Positions 5,618 to 12,841 of a DNA stretch of 18,711 bases are shown piece after piece (position 1 is the stretch's first letter; the number at the start of each line of letters is the position of its first letter). Location of the stretch: NCBI GenBank assembly GCA_958349325.1, contig CATWCP010000018.1, positions 1 to 18,711 on the forward strand. Reading direction: 5' to 3'. The notes below the pieces were generated by a model, which was not told where the DNA came from, searched no databases, and saw only the letters and a program-made list of their open reading frames with translations. The position numbers and the translations under genes are program-made. The stretch comes from an uncultured Collinsella sp. Its GTDB lineage: Bacteria > Actinomycetota > Coriobacteriia > Coriobacteriales > Coriobacteriaceae.

Positions 5618-7510
5618 ATGGAGATGGATGACAACAAACGTAGACGGAATATGATTCTCTACGTGCTCATCGCCTTCGTCGTCTACCTCGTGCTCTCGAC
5701 CGTTCTGTTCCCCAACATCGGTCACACGCAGCAGATTACGAAGACCGATTACTCGACGTTTGTCAAAGCGCTCGATAAGAAGAGCGTCGACAAGGTCGAG
5801 TACAACACGGACGATTACTCGATTTATTACACCAAGAAGGGCGAGGACGAGAACATCGCCTACAAGACGACCGGTGTGCCGAATGACGCGGGCTTTACCG
5901 ATCGCGTGCTTGAGTCTGGCGCTTCGCTGGAGTCGGTCGTTCCCGATAAAAACTCGGGTTTGATGACCTACTACCTGCTCACACTCATTCTTCCCATGGC
6001 GATTTTCTTCCTCATCGGTTGGTGGCTCAACCGCCGCATGAAGAAGGCTATGGGCGATGACGGCCCGTCGATGAACTTTGGCGGCGGCGGTTTTGGCGGC
6101 GGCGGACTGGGTAAGTCCGGCGCGCGCGTGATCGCCTCCAAGGACGTGGGCGTGACCTTTAAGGACGTCGCCGGTCAGGAAGAGGCCAAGGAGTCTCTCA
6201 AGGAGGTCGTCGACTTTCTGGAGAAGCCGCAGCGCTACGAGGAGATCGGCGCCAAGCTGCCGCGTGGTGCTCTCCTTGTTGGCCCTCCGGGTACCGGTAA
6301 GACCCTGCTTGCCAAGGCTGTTGCCGGCGAGGCCGGTGTTCCGTTCTTTAGCATTTCGGGCTCTGAGTTCGTTGAGATGTTTGTCGGTCGCGGCGCTGCT
6401 AAGGTTCGTGACCTGTTTAAGCAGGCCAAGGAAAAGGCACCGTGTATCGTCTTTATCGATGAGATCGATACCATCGGTAAGAAGCGCGATGGCGGCGGCT
6501 TTAGCGGCAACGACGAGCGCGAGCAGACGCTCAATCAGTTGCTGACCGAGATGGATGGCTTCGATAACCATAAGGGTATCGTTGTCCTTGCCGCAACCAA
6601 CCGCCCCGACAGTCTCGATCCCGCTCTACTGCGCCCCGGTCGTTTTGACCGCCGCATCCCCGTCGAGCTGCCCGATCTGACCGGCCGCAAGAACATCCTC
6701 GAGCTGCATGCCAAGAGCGTGAAGACCGAGCCGCCGATCGACCTGACCGCGATTGCCCGCGCCACGCCCGGTGCCTCGGGCGCCGACCTGGCCAATATCA
6801 TCAACGAGGGTGCCCTGCGCGCCGTTCGCGAGGGTCGCAAGCGTGCAACCCAGGACGACTTCGAGGAGTCGGTGGAGGTCGTCATTGCCGGCCAACAGCG
6901 TAAGTCCACGGTGCTGTCCGACCACGAGAAGCAGGTCGTTTCTTATCACGAGATCGGCCATGCCATCGTTGCCGCTCGCCAGAAGGGCTCTGCGCCGGTC
7001 ACGAAGATCACCATCGTGCCGCGCACGAGCGGTGCTCTTGGTTATACCATGCAGGTCGAGGAGGACGAGCGCTTCCTGACGACGCGCCAGGAGGTCTTGG
7101 ACAAGCTCGCTGTCTATTGCGGTGGCCGCGCAGCCGAGGAGCTCATCTTTGGCGAGATGACGACCGGCGCCGCCAACGACATCGAGCAGGCCACCAAGCT
7201 CGCCCGTAATATGGTGACGCGCTTTGGTATGTCCGACGAGTTTGGCATGATGGCGCTCGGTACCGTGCAGAACGCGTATCTCAATCAGGACACGTCGCTC
7301 ACCTGCGCCCCCGGTACGGCCGAGCGCGTGGACGCGATTGTCGCCAAGCTGATCGAGGATGCGCACGACCGCGCTTTGCAGATTCTGAAGGAGAACAAGT
7401 TTAAGCTCCACGAGCTGGCTCGTTATCTGTATAAGAAGGAGACCATCACGGGCGAGGAGTTCATGAACCTCCTCACGCGCGAGAATCCGCTGATGCCCAA
7501 GCAGCAGTAA
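5618..7510 (+). CDS. ftsH: ATP-dependent zinc metalloprotease FtsH
   Basis: A membrane-anchored AAA+ protease that forms hexamers and degrades misfolded membrane proteins and short-lived regulators. The 630-residue protein has an N-terminal membrane helix (about 12-31), a short extracytoplasmic domain, a second helix (about 117-137) and a Gly-rich linker. The AAA domain has Walker A GPPGTGKT (222-229), Walker B CIVFIDEID (276-284) and the second region of homology ATNRPDSLDPALLRPGRFDR. The peptidase has the zinc motif HEIGH (444-448) and TGAANDIEQAT downstream, with the third ligand. The pore loop reads FVGRG instead of the usual FVGVG. ATG 5618 is preferred (GGAG 9 bases upstream); ATG 5603, in frame, is an alternative adding five residues. 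It is transcribed alone and ends at a strong terminator. Confidence 0.97.
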   Translation: MEMDDNKRRRNMILYVLIAFVVYLVLSTVLFPNIGHTQQITKTDYSTFVKALDKKSVDKVEYNTDDYSIYYTKKGEDENIAYKTTGVPNDAGFTDRVLESGASLESVVPDKNSGLMTYYLLTLILPMAIFFLIGWWLNRRMKKAMGDDGPSMNFGGGGFGGGGLGKSGARVIASKDVGVTFKDVAGQEEAKESLKEVVDFLEKPQRYEEIGAKLPRGALLVGPPGTGKTLLAKAVAGEAGVPFFSISGSEFVEMFVGRGAAKVRDLFKQAKEKAPCIVFIDEIDTIGKKRDGGGFSGNDEREQTLNQLLTEMDGFDNHKGIVVLAATNRPDSLDPALLRPGRFDRRIPVELPDLTGRKNILELHAKSVKTEPPIDLTAIARATPGASGADLANIINEGALRAVREGRKRATQDDFEESVEVVIAGQQRKSTVLSDHEKQVVSYHEIGHAIVAARQKGSAPVTKITIVPRTSGALGYTMQVEEDERFLTTRQEVLDKLAVYCGGRAAEELIFGEMTTGAANDIEQATKLARNMVTRFGMSDEFGMMALGTVQNAYLNQDTSLTCAPGTAERVDAIVAKLIEDAHDRALQILKENKFKLHELARYLYKKETITGEEFMNLLTRENPLMPKQQ

Positions 7511-7536
7511 AGCCGCGGCCGAGCCAGTAAACGCCG

Positions 7537-7575
7537 ACGCCCCATTTGAGCAGCTTTCTCAAATGGGGCGTTTTG
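7537..7575 (+). terminator. Rho-independent terminator of ftsH
   Basis: A perfect 14-bp stem, ACGCCCCATTTGAG (7537-7550) with its complement at 7558-7571, has a 7-base loop and is followed by TTTT. It lies 16 bases before the next start codon. Confidence 0.9.
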
Positions 7576-7591
7576 CTTGAGAGGGATGGAA

Positions 7592-8047
7592 ATGAAGATC
7601 GTGGTGAGCGCCTGCTTGATGGGCGAGAGCTGCAAGTATAACGGGCTCGACAACTACCATCGCGAGTTGGTCGAGGCCTGCGAGCGTACAGGGACCGAGG
7701 TCCTCTTGGTGTGCCCTGAGGTCTTTGGGGGCCTGCCCACGCCGCGCAAGCCGTCCGAGATTGTGAACGGAGAGGTTCGTACCTGCGAGGGCATATCGGT
7801 CGATCGCGAATTTCGCCTGGGTGCCCAACGAGCGCTCGATATGTGCGAGCAGGCGGGCGGGCCGGAAGAGATCGCCGCGTGCATCCTGCAGGACCGTAGT
7901 CCCTCGTGCGGCGCGGGTCGCATCTACGACGGAACATTCAGCGGCACCCTTACGGCGGGCAACGGCGTCTTCGTTGATTTACTGCTCCGCCACGGTTATC
8001 GCGTGATCCCGGCTAGCGAGTTCGACCCCAGCATGCTGGAGCAATAA
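7592..8047 (+). CDS. DUF523 / TudS-like iron-sulfur protein
   Basis: A 151-residue member of DUF523, a family that includes the [4Fe-4S] enzyme thiouracil desulfurase TudS. Seen here: SACLMGESCKYNG (6-18), CPEVFGGLPTPR (41-52), GAQRAL and DRSPSCGAGR (101-110), ending in a typical GYRVIPASEF. Cys8, Cys41 and Cys106 sit at the family's conserved cysteine positions and probably bind the cluster. Some members remove sulfur from thiolated nucleobases; whether this one does is inference. ATG 7592 is preferred because GAGG lies about 7 bases upstream; ATG 7586 and TTG 7577 are in frame. No promoter is obvious between the ftsH terminator and this start, so it may depend on readthrough. Confidence 0.85.
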   Translation: MKIVVSACLMGESCKYNGLDNYHRELVEACERTGTEVLLVCPEVFGGLPTPRKPSEIVNGEVRTCEGISVDREFRLGAQRALDMCEQAGGPEEIAACILQDRSPSCGAGRIYDGTFSGTLTAGNGVFVDLLLRHGYRVIPASEFDPSMLEQ

Positions 8048-8087
8048 AAAACCACCACAAAGGTGCTGCTCCCTTGTGGTGGTTTTG
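8046..8087. terminator. Bidirectional terminator (AAAACCACCACAA stem)
   Basis: AAAACCACCACAA (8048-8060) pairs with TTGTGGTGGTTTT (8074-8086), flanked by A-runs and T-runs. It can therefore end both the DUF523 gene and the convergent dehydrogenase gene. The same stem recurs at 15841-15881. Confidence 0.88.
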
Positions 8088-8095
8088 GCCTGGGT

Positions 8096-9178
8096 CTAGA
8101 GCGTGTGGCCGTAGGCGTTGGCGGCCTTGATGGCGGCGGCGAATTTTTCGTCGGTGAAGGGCTCCGGGTTGCCTTGCTTCCACTCGTTGGTGGCGTGTGC
8201 GTGCTCGCACAGGGCAGGGATATCGGTCTCGGAAAGCCCGACCTGCTCAAGCGTTACGGGCAGCCCCATCTGCTTGTTGAAGTCAGCATAGCGCTTAAGG
8301 TTCTCGGTGTCGCCCGTGTAGGCGAACAACACCAGCACGCCCAGGCTTACGACTTCGCCGTGCAGGTAGGTGCCCTCACGCGGAATGCTGCAGGTGGCGT
8401 TGTAGAACGCGTGCGCCACGCTCGAGTTGTAGTAGTAATCGTTCTGGTTGGTCAGGTTCGAGACATAGCCCGTGTTGACCACGATGTCGAGCGCGATCTG
8501 CTTGACGGCCTCGCTCGACAGATTCTGACGAACGTCCTCAAGACCCTGAACACCGTAGGTAAACAGCGGCTCGGAACAGGTGTGGGCAAGAGCCAGGCCA
8601 AGGCCGGCGGTGTGCTCCAGGTCGCCGGCGCTCGTGGCGTACTCGACTTCGGGCTGCTTGGACAGGGCGTCGCCCACGCCGGCCCAGAAGTACTCCGCCG
8701 GAGCCTCGGCGATGATCTTGGGATTGATGAAGATGTGCGCCGGTCGGTTGGGGTACGAATAGCCCTCGAGCGATCCATCGTCGTTGTAGACGACGGCAAT
8801 GGCGGTCGCGGCGGAACAGTTAGAGCAAATCGTCGGCACCGTAAAGACAATCTTCTTGAGCTCGATTGCCGCTGTCTTGACGGTGTCGAGTGCCTTGCCG
8901 CCGCCACAGGCGATAAGCACGTCTGCCTGCTGGCAAGCGGGGGAGTTCACGACCTTGGCGATATTGGCGCGCGTACTGTTGGTGCCGTAGACGCGCGTCT
9001 CCAGAATCTCGACGTCGGTACCTTCAAGCGCCGCCTCGATGCCCGGCAGCGCCGCAGCTAGGGCTCGCTTGCCACCAATGATGGCGACTTTCTTCGCGCC
9101 GTACTCCGCCAGTGCGGCGGGCAGCTCGGTAAAGCAATCCTCGCCGACGGTGTAGTCGCTCATTCCGATTGTGCGCAT
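8096..9178 (-). CDS. Iron-containing alcohol dehydrogenase family, GldA-like
   Basis: A cytoplasmic NAD(P)-dependent dehydrogenase of 360 residues, the size of glycerol dehydrogenase. The dinucleotide-binding loop CGGGKALDTVK spans 91-101. Likely metal ligands are Asp170 (GVGDALSK), His256 (SVAHAFYN) and His273 (YLHGEVVSLG), almost the positions used by zinc-dependent glycerol dehydrogenases of this superfamily. Oxidation of glycerol or a related polyol is the best guess, but the substrate is not certain; glycerol-1-phosphate dehydrogenase-like activity is a less likely alternative. The start is ATG 9178, with AGAAGG 5 bases upstream. It stands alone, convergent with the DUF523 gene and divergent from ileS. 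I see no clear operator apart from a 10-bp palindrome at 9246-9255. Confidence 0.88.
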   Translation of the reverse strand: MRTIGMSDYTVGEDCFTELPAALAEYGAKKVAIIGGKRALAAALPGIEAALEGTDVEILETRVYGTNSTRANIAKVVNSPACQQADVLIACGGGKALDTVKTAAIELKKIVFTVPTICSNCSAATAIAVVYNDDGSLEGYSYPNRPAHIFINPKIIAEAPAEYFWAGVGDALSKQPEVEYATSAGDLEHTAGLGLALAHTCSEPLFTYGVQGLEDVRQNLSSEAVKQIALDIVVNTGYVSNLTNQNDYYYNSSVAHAFYNATCSIPREGTYLHGEVVSLGVLVLFAYTGDTENLKRYADFNKQMGLPVTLEQVGLSETDIPALCEHAHATNEWKQGNPEPFTDEKFAAAIKAANAYGHTL

Positions 9179-9299
9179 GGCAGCCTTCTTTCGTTAGTTA
9201 AAGTGCTTTCAGGTATTTTGCTCCTAGAGAAGGCTAACGACCACGAGAAATTTCTTACGTATGAAACCAGTGTTGAGGGTTTTTCGCCGGCGCGGAACG
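9179..9299. other. Divergent promoter region, dehydrogenase / ileS leader
   Basis: No gene is visible here. It holds the 10-bp palindrome AGAAATTTCT (9246-9255). No convincing minus-strand promoter hexamers were found for the dehydrogenase gene. Confidence 0.4.
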
Positions 9300-9308
9300 T
9301 GCTAGCAT
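9300..9308 (+). promoter_or_regulatory. Extended -10 of the ileS leader promoter
   Basis: TG at 9300-9301 and TAGCAT at 9303-9308 form an extended -10 element. Transcription would begin near 9315, just before the T-box stem I at 9328. No good -35 is visible, as expected for extended -10 promoters. Confidence 0.55.
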
Positions 9309-9327
9309 ACTCCGCATAAGTGTTGAT

Positions 9328-9622
9328 GGGGACGAGTAGTCGGCCGTCCGCATGCCACAGAGAGCGGGGAGCGCTGAGAACCCGTGCATGCGACCGATGA
9401 AAATCACCCCGGAGCTGCGGTCCCAACGGACGTGCCGCGCAGGCACGTCTTAGTAGATATCGCCGAGATGGTCGTCGATACAGGCCAGCCGAGTAACGGA
9501 TGCGAGCGCGCGAATACGCGGGCGAGGGCATCTAAGCTGGGTGGTTAAACGAAGAGCTTTTGCGGGCATACAGCCCGTTTTTGTGGCGCTTCGTCCCAGC
9601 TTGTAGGGACGGGCGCTTTTTT
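9328..9622 (+). promoter_or_regulatory. T-box riboswitch (tRNA-Ile), transcriptional
   Basis: The leader senses uncharged tRNA-Ile and controls readthrough into ileS. Stem I is closed by GGGAC (9329-9333) and GTCCC (9420-9424) and carries GAGTAG at its base, an AGAGAG distal bulge and a specifier loop TGAAAATCA with AUC at 9403-9405. A perfect 8-bp stem lies at 9429-9449 and another (GATGC/GCATC) at 9499-9532. The T-box is GGG-TGGTTAA-ACGAAG; UGGU (9542-9545) fits the ACCA end of a tRNA with discriminator A. The antiterminator pairs AAGCTGGG (9534-9541) with CCCAGCTT (9595-9602) and ACGAAGAGC (9549-9557) with GCGCTTCGT (9586-9594, one mismatch), leaving a 7-base bulge. The competing terminator is at 9586-9622. 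Uncharged tRNA should favour ileS expression. Confidence 0.93.
9586..9622 (+). terminator. Regulated terminator of the ileS T-box
   Basis: CGTCCC (9592-9597) pairs with GGGACG (9606-9611), and GCGC (9586-9589) with GCGC (9613-9616), followed by six T. Its 5' half is the same sequence the antiterminator uses. Confidence 0.9.
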
Positions 9623-9665
9623 GGTGCCCAACGGGCGTGCGCGCCCACGACATGAAAGGGGTACC

Positions 9666-12467
9666 GTGGCAAACGAGTACAAGCAGACGATGAATCTGCC
9701 CAAAACCGGTTTTCCCATGCGTGCCGGTCTTTCCAAGTCCGAGCCCAAGCGACTCAAGGACTGGCAGGACAACAAGGTCTACGAGCAGGTTCTGAAGAAG
9801 AACGAGGGTCACAAGAAGTTCGTGCTGCACGACGGCCCTCCGTACGCCAACGGCCCGATCCACATCGGCCACGCCATGAACAAGATCTCCAAGGACATGA
9901 TCAACCGCTACTGGATGATGCAGGGCTATGAGGTTCCCTATGTTCCCGGTTGGGACTGCCATGGCCAGCCGATCGAGCATAAGGTCGAGGAGAAGCTCGG
10001 CACCGAGAAGTTCAACCAGACCTCCACGGCTAAGATCCGTGAGCTTTGCAATAAGTTCGCTGTCGAGAACATCGAGCTGCAGAAGGCCGGCTTCCGTCGC
10101 CTGGGCGTGCTCGGCGATTGGGACAACCCCTATCTGACGCTCTATCACCAGCATGACGCCGCCGACATCGAGGTTTTCAAGGCCATGTTCGACAAGGGCA
10201 TGATCTATCGCGGTCACAAGCCCGTCCACTGGTGCAAGCACTGCCATACCGCACTTGCTGAGGCCGAGATTGAGTACTCCGACGAGACGAGCCCGTCCAT
10301 CTTCGTGCGCTTTGAGATGACCTCCAAGCCCGTCGGCCTCGAGAACTTCGACGGCCCGGTTGACTTTATCATCTGGACGACCACGCCGTGGACCATCCCC
10401 TCCGACCAGGCAGTTTCTCTCAAGCCCGGTGCCGCCTACGTCGCCGTTGAGCACGACGACCGCGCCGAGGTCATGCTCGAGGACCTGGCTCCCAAGTGCT
10501 GCGAGGAGTTTGGCTGGGAGTACACCCCGGTTGTGGTCGACAGCAAGCCCTATGTGGTTCCCGCCGAGACCTTCCATCACATTCACTATAAGCAGCCGAT
10601 CTTTGACGGTGTTGAGGGCGTGGCACTGTTGGCCGATTACGTCGGTGTCGATGACGGTACCGGTATCGTCCACAACTCGCCCGGTCACGGCGTCGACGAC
10701 TACTTCGCCTGCCTCAAGGAGGGCATCACCGACATTTGCATGCCGGTCGATGACGACGGCAAGTTCTACACCGGCGAGGAGTTTGGCACCGGCGGCCCCT
10801 TCAGCGGCATGGATACCGACGAGGCCAACCCGCACATCATCGAGTTCCTGCGCGAGCGCGGCACCCTGGTCCTCGAGAAGAAGATCACGCACAGCTATCC
10901 GCACTGCTGGCGCTGCAAGCACCCGGTGCTCTTCCGTGCTACCGACCAGTGGTTTGTCTCGATGGACAAGACCGGCTTGCGCGAGCAGGCTGGCAAAGAG
11001 GTCCGCGAGAACGTCAAGTGGTATCCGGCCCATGCCGCCAACCGCATTGGCGGCATGGTCGAGCAGCGTCCCGACTGGTGCATCAGCCGCCAGCGCAACT
11101 GGGGCGTGCCTATCCCCAGCTACACTTGCGCCGACTGCGGCGAGAAGGTCATGAACGATGCCACGCTCGACGCCGTCATCAAGCTCTTCCATGAGAAGGG
11201 CTCCGACGCCTGGTTCACCGACGCTCCCGAGAGCTACCTGGGTGAGGCCTGCGTCTGCCCCAAGTGTGGCGGCCATCACCTCAAGGCCGATAAGGACATC
11301 CTCGACGTGTGGTGGGATTCCGGCGTGTCCTGGAAGGCCGTCTGCGAGTATCGCCCCGAGCTTGAGTACCCGGCTGACGTGTATCTCGAGGGCTCCGACC
11401 AGCATCGCGGTTGGTTCCAGAGCTCGCTGCTCACTTCGGTGGGCGCCAACGGCCATGCTCCCTACAAGGCGGTCGTCTCGCAGGGCTTCACGCTCGACGG
11501 CCAGGGCCGCAAGATGTCCAAGTCGCTCGGCAACGTCATCGACCCCAATAAGGTCTGTGACGAGATGGGCGCCGACATCATCCGCCTGTGGGTTGCTTCC
11601 GTTGACACCAGCTCCGACGTGTCCATCGACCACGAGATTCTTGCCCGTACGTCCGATGCCTACCGTCGTTTCCGCAACACGCTGCGCTTCCTGCTTTCCG
11701 AGCTCGAGGGCCAGTTTGAGCCTGAGACCGACGGTGTCGCCTTTGCCGACCTGCTGCCGCTCGACAAGCTCATGGTTGCCCGTCTGACCCAGGTTCAGGC
11801 CGAGGTCGACGACGCTTACTCTTGCTACGAGTTCCCGCGCGCTTACCGTGCGCTTTATGACTTCGTGGTTACCGAGCTTTCCAACGTGTACCTCGACGCC
11901 CTGAAGGACCGCCTGTACTGCGACAAGCCTGGCTCGCTCGAGCGCCGCAGCGCCCAGACCGTGCTGGCCGAGCTCTTCTCGATGCTCATGCGCGATCTGC
12001 AGCCGATTTTGTCCTACACCGTCGACGAGGCCATGGCCTACGCGCCTGCCGGCTGCGTCGACCACCAGAAGTACGCCGCGCTGCTCGATTGGTATAAGTC
12101 GCCTATCACGGTCGACGAGGCCAATGAGTTCGAGGGCGTGCTCGAGGCTTCACTCGAGCTCCGTAGCGCCGTGACCAAGGCCCTTGAGGATGCCCGCTCC
12201 GTCGGCACCTTCACTAAGAGCCAGCAGGTCCGCGTCAAGGCGGTCGTTCCCGCCGAGATGTACGCGCTGCTGACCGGCGACAAGGCGGTCGACCTGGCCG
12301 AGTTCTACATCGTTTCCGATGTTGAGCTGACCCAGGGCGAGGAGCTCTCCGTTGCCATCGAGGCTGCCGAGGGCGAGTGCTGCGACCGTTGCTGGAATTA
12401 CCGCACCACCGTCGGCGAGTACAACGGTCACGCACATATCTGCAAGCGCTGCGCTGACGCGCTGTAG
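9666..12467 (+). CDS. ileS: Isoleucyl-tRNA synthetase
   Basis: It charges tRNA-Ile in the cytoplasm. The 933-residue class I synthetase has the HIGH motif at 66-69 (GPIHIGHAMNK), the editing-domain segment WTTTPWTIPSD, a domain with CADCGEK and CPKCGG cysteine pairs, KMSKS at 616-620 (GRKMSKSLGNVIDP) and an anticodon-binding region. The C-terminal zinc finger uses Cys906, Cys909, Cys926 and Cys929. This layout is the usual bacterial form with a C-terminal zinc site. The start is GTG 9666, with AAAGGGG 4 bases upstream; an ATG at 9652 is out of frame. Expression is controlled by the T-box leader just upstream, whose AUC specifier matches the enzyme. A long hairpin covers the stop codon. Confidence 0.98.
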   Translation: MANEYKQTMNLPKTGFPMRAGLSKSEPKRLKDWQDNKVYEQVLKKNEGHKKFVLHDGPPYANGPIHIGHAMNKISKDMINRYWMMQGYEVPYVPGWDCHGQPIEHKVEEKLGTEKFNQTSTAKIRELCNKFAVENIELQKAGFRRLGVLGDWDNPYLTLYHQHDAADIEVFKAMFDKGMIYRGHKPVHWCKHCHTALAEAEIEYSDETSPSIFVRFEMTSKPVGLENFDGPVDFIIWTTTPWTIPSDQAVSLKPGAAYVAVEHDDRAEVMLEDLAPKCCEEFGWEYTPVVVDSKPYVVPAETFHHIHYKQPIFDGVEGVALLADYVGVDDGTGIVHNSPGHGVDDYFACLKEGITDICMPVDDDGKFYTGEEFGTGGPFSGMDTDEANPHIIEFLRERGTLVLEKKITHSYPHCWRCKHPVLFRATDQWFVSMDKTGLREQAGKEVRENVKWYPAHAANRIGGMVEQRPDWCISRQRNWGVPIPSYTCADCGEKVMNDATLDAVIKLFHEKGSDAWFTDAPESYLGEACVCPKCGGHHLKADKDILDVWWDSGVSWKAVCEYRPELEYPADVYLEGSDQHRGWFQSSLLTSVGANGHAPYKAVVSQGFTLDGQGRKMSKSLGNVIDPNKVCDEMGADIIRLWVASVDTSSDVSIDHEILARTSDAYRRFRNTLRFLLSELEGQFEPETDGVAFADLLPLDKLMVARLTQVQAEVDDAYSCYEFPRAYRALYDFVVTELSNVYLDALKDRLYCDKPGSLERRSAQTVLAELFSMLMRDLQPILSYTVDEAMAYAPAGCVDHQKYAALLDWYKSPITVDEANEFEGVLEASLELRSAVTKALEDARSVGTFTKSQQVRVKAVVPAEMYALLTGDKAVDLAEFYIVSDVELTQGEELSVAIEAAEGECCDRCWNYRTTVGEYNGHAHICKRCADAL

Positions 12468-12498
12468 GTTACGGCGTTCGTAGAACGCCGTAACCTAC
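12464..12498. repeat. 16-bp perfect hairpin over the ileS stop codon
   Basis: GTAGGTTACGGCGTTC (12464-12479) and its exact complement (12483-12498) are separated by GTA. The stem contains the TAG stop of ileS. No T-run follows, so it is not a standard intrinsic terminator. It may protect the mRNA 3' end or belong to the structured element downstream. Confidence 0.75.
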
Positions 12499-12499
12499 C

Positions 12500-12622
12500 G
12501 ACGCTGCAAACGCTCCTAAGCGGCAATCTGACGTTCAATCGTCGGTCGCGTACCAAAGTACGCTTCCCTCCTCTTTCACGTCACCTTGCTCGCTTAGGGA
12601 CGTTTTCGCTGTTGGTGACGGC
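12500..12622. repeat. Unassigned structured intergenic element
   Basis: This stretch has several pairings: outer arms CGCTGCAAACGCTCCTAAGC (12502-12521) with GCTTAGG-GACGTTTTCGC (12592-12609), imperfect; an inner perfect hairpin GCGTAC-CAAA-GTACGC (12548-12563); a small GACG/CGTC hairpin near 12530-12544; and CGTCACC (12579-12585) with GGTGACG (12614-12620). The last pairing crosses the outer arms and so is an alternative fold or a pseudoknot. No plausible protein is encoded. It could be an intergenic repeat or a small RNA on either strand. Confidence 0.5.
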
Positions 12623-12658
12623 AACGCGGCTTTTCCATTGTTGGAACTAGAGCCTTCT

Positions 12659-12727
12659 CTTTCGACCTGTGCTCTTAGTCGAAAGCTATTTAGCGACATT
12701 CCGTTATTCGGAATGTCGCTTTTGTTT
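12659..12727 (+). terminator. Tandem hairpins ending in a strong terminator
   Basis: CTTTCGAC (12659-12666) pairs with GTCGAAAG (12678-12685). Then AGCGACATTCCG (12692-12703) pairs perfectly with its complement at 12709-12720 around TTATT, followed by TTTGTTTTG. This ends transcription from ileS, or from an RNA encoded between 12500 and 12690, before lspA. Confidence 0.85.
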
Positions 12728-12783
12728 TGTGCTGGTTATTTCGCTTGCGTTGGTGGATATGTCGTGCGCTCTGCGTATGGCAA

Positions 12784-12789
12784 TATAAG
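12784..12789 (+). promoter_or_regulatory. Candidate -10 of the lspA-rluD promoter
   Basis: TATAAG at 12784-12789 lies in a local AT-rich stretch after the upstream terminator and 52 bases before the lspA start. No clear -35 is present. Confidence 0.35.
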
Positions 12790-12841
12790 ATGGTTAATTG
12801 CGTTCAACGGAATTCGATTGTTCTGAGGGTAGGGGATTTCT

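Noticed and set aside
5255..6571. 438-codon minus-strand frame across ftsH and the corrinoid adenosyltransferase gene
   Set aside because: It is a shadow of ftsH. Its C-terminal part is the corrinoid adenosyltransferase gene read in the wrong frame, so it does not rescue the interrupted gene.
8048..8086. CRISPR-like repeat shared with 15841-15881
   Set aside because: Only two distant copies, each a hairpin with T-runs after a gene end; they are terminators.
9450..12065. 871-codon open frame antisense to ileS
   Set aside because: It mirrors the codon pattern of ileS, has low-complexity composition, no ribosome binding site and no recognisable domain; ileS is unambiguous.
12500..12622. tRNA, 6S RNA or SRP RNA in the post-ileS gap
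   Set aside because: No acceptor CCA or T-loop, no SRP tetraloop motif and no long single-bubble 6S fold could be found; left as an unassigned structured element.
12638..12826. Small ORF of 62 codons downstream of ileS
   Set aside because: It runs through the terminator hairpin and lacks a ribosome binding site.
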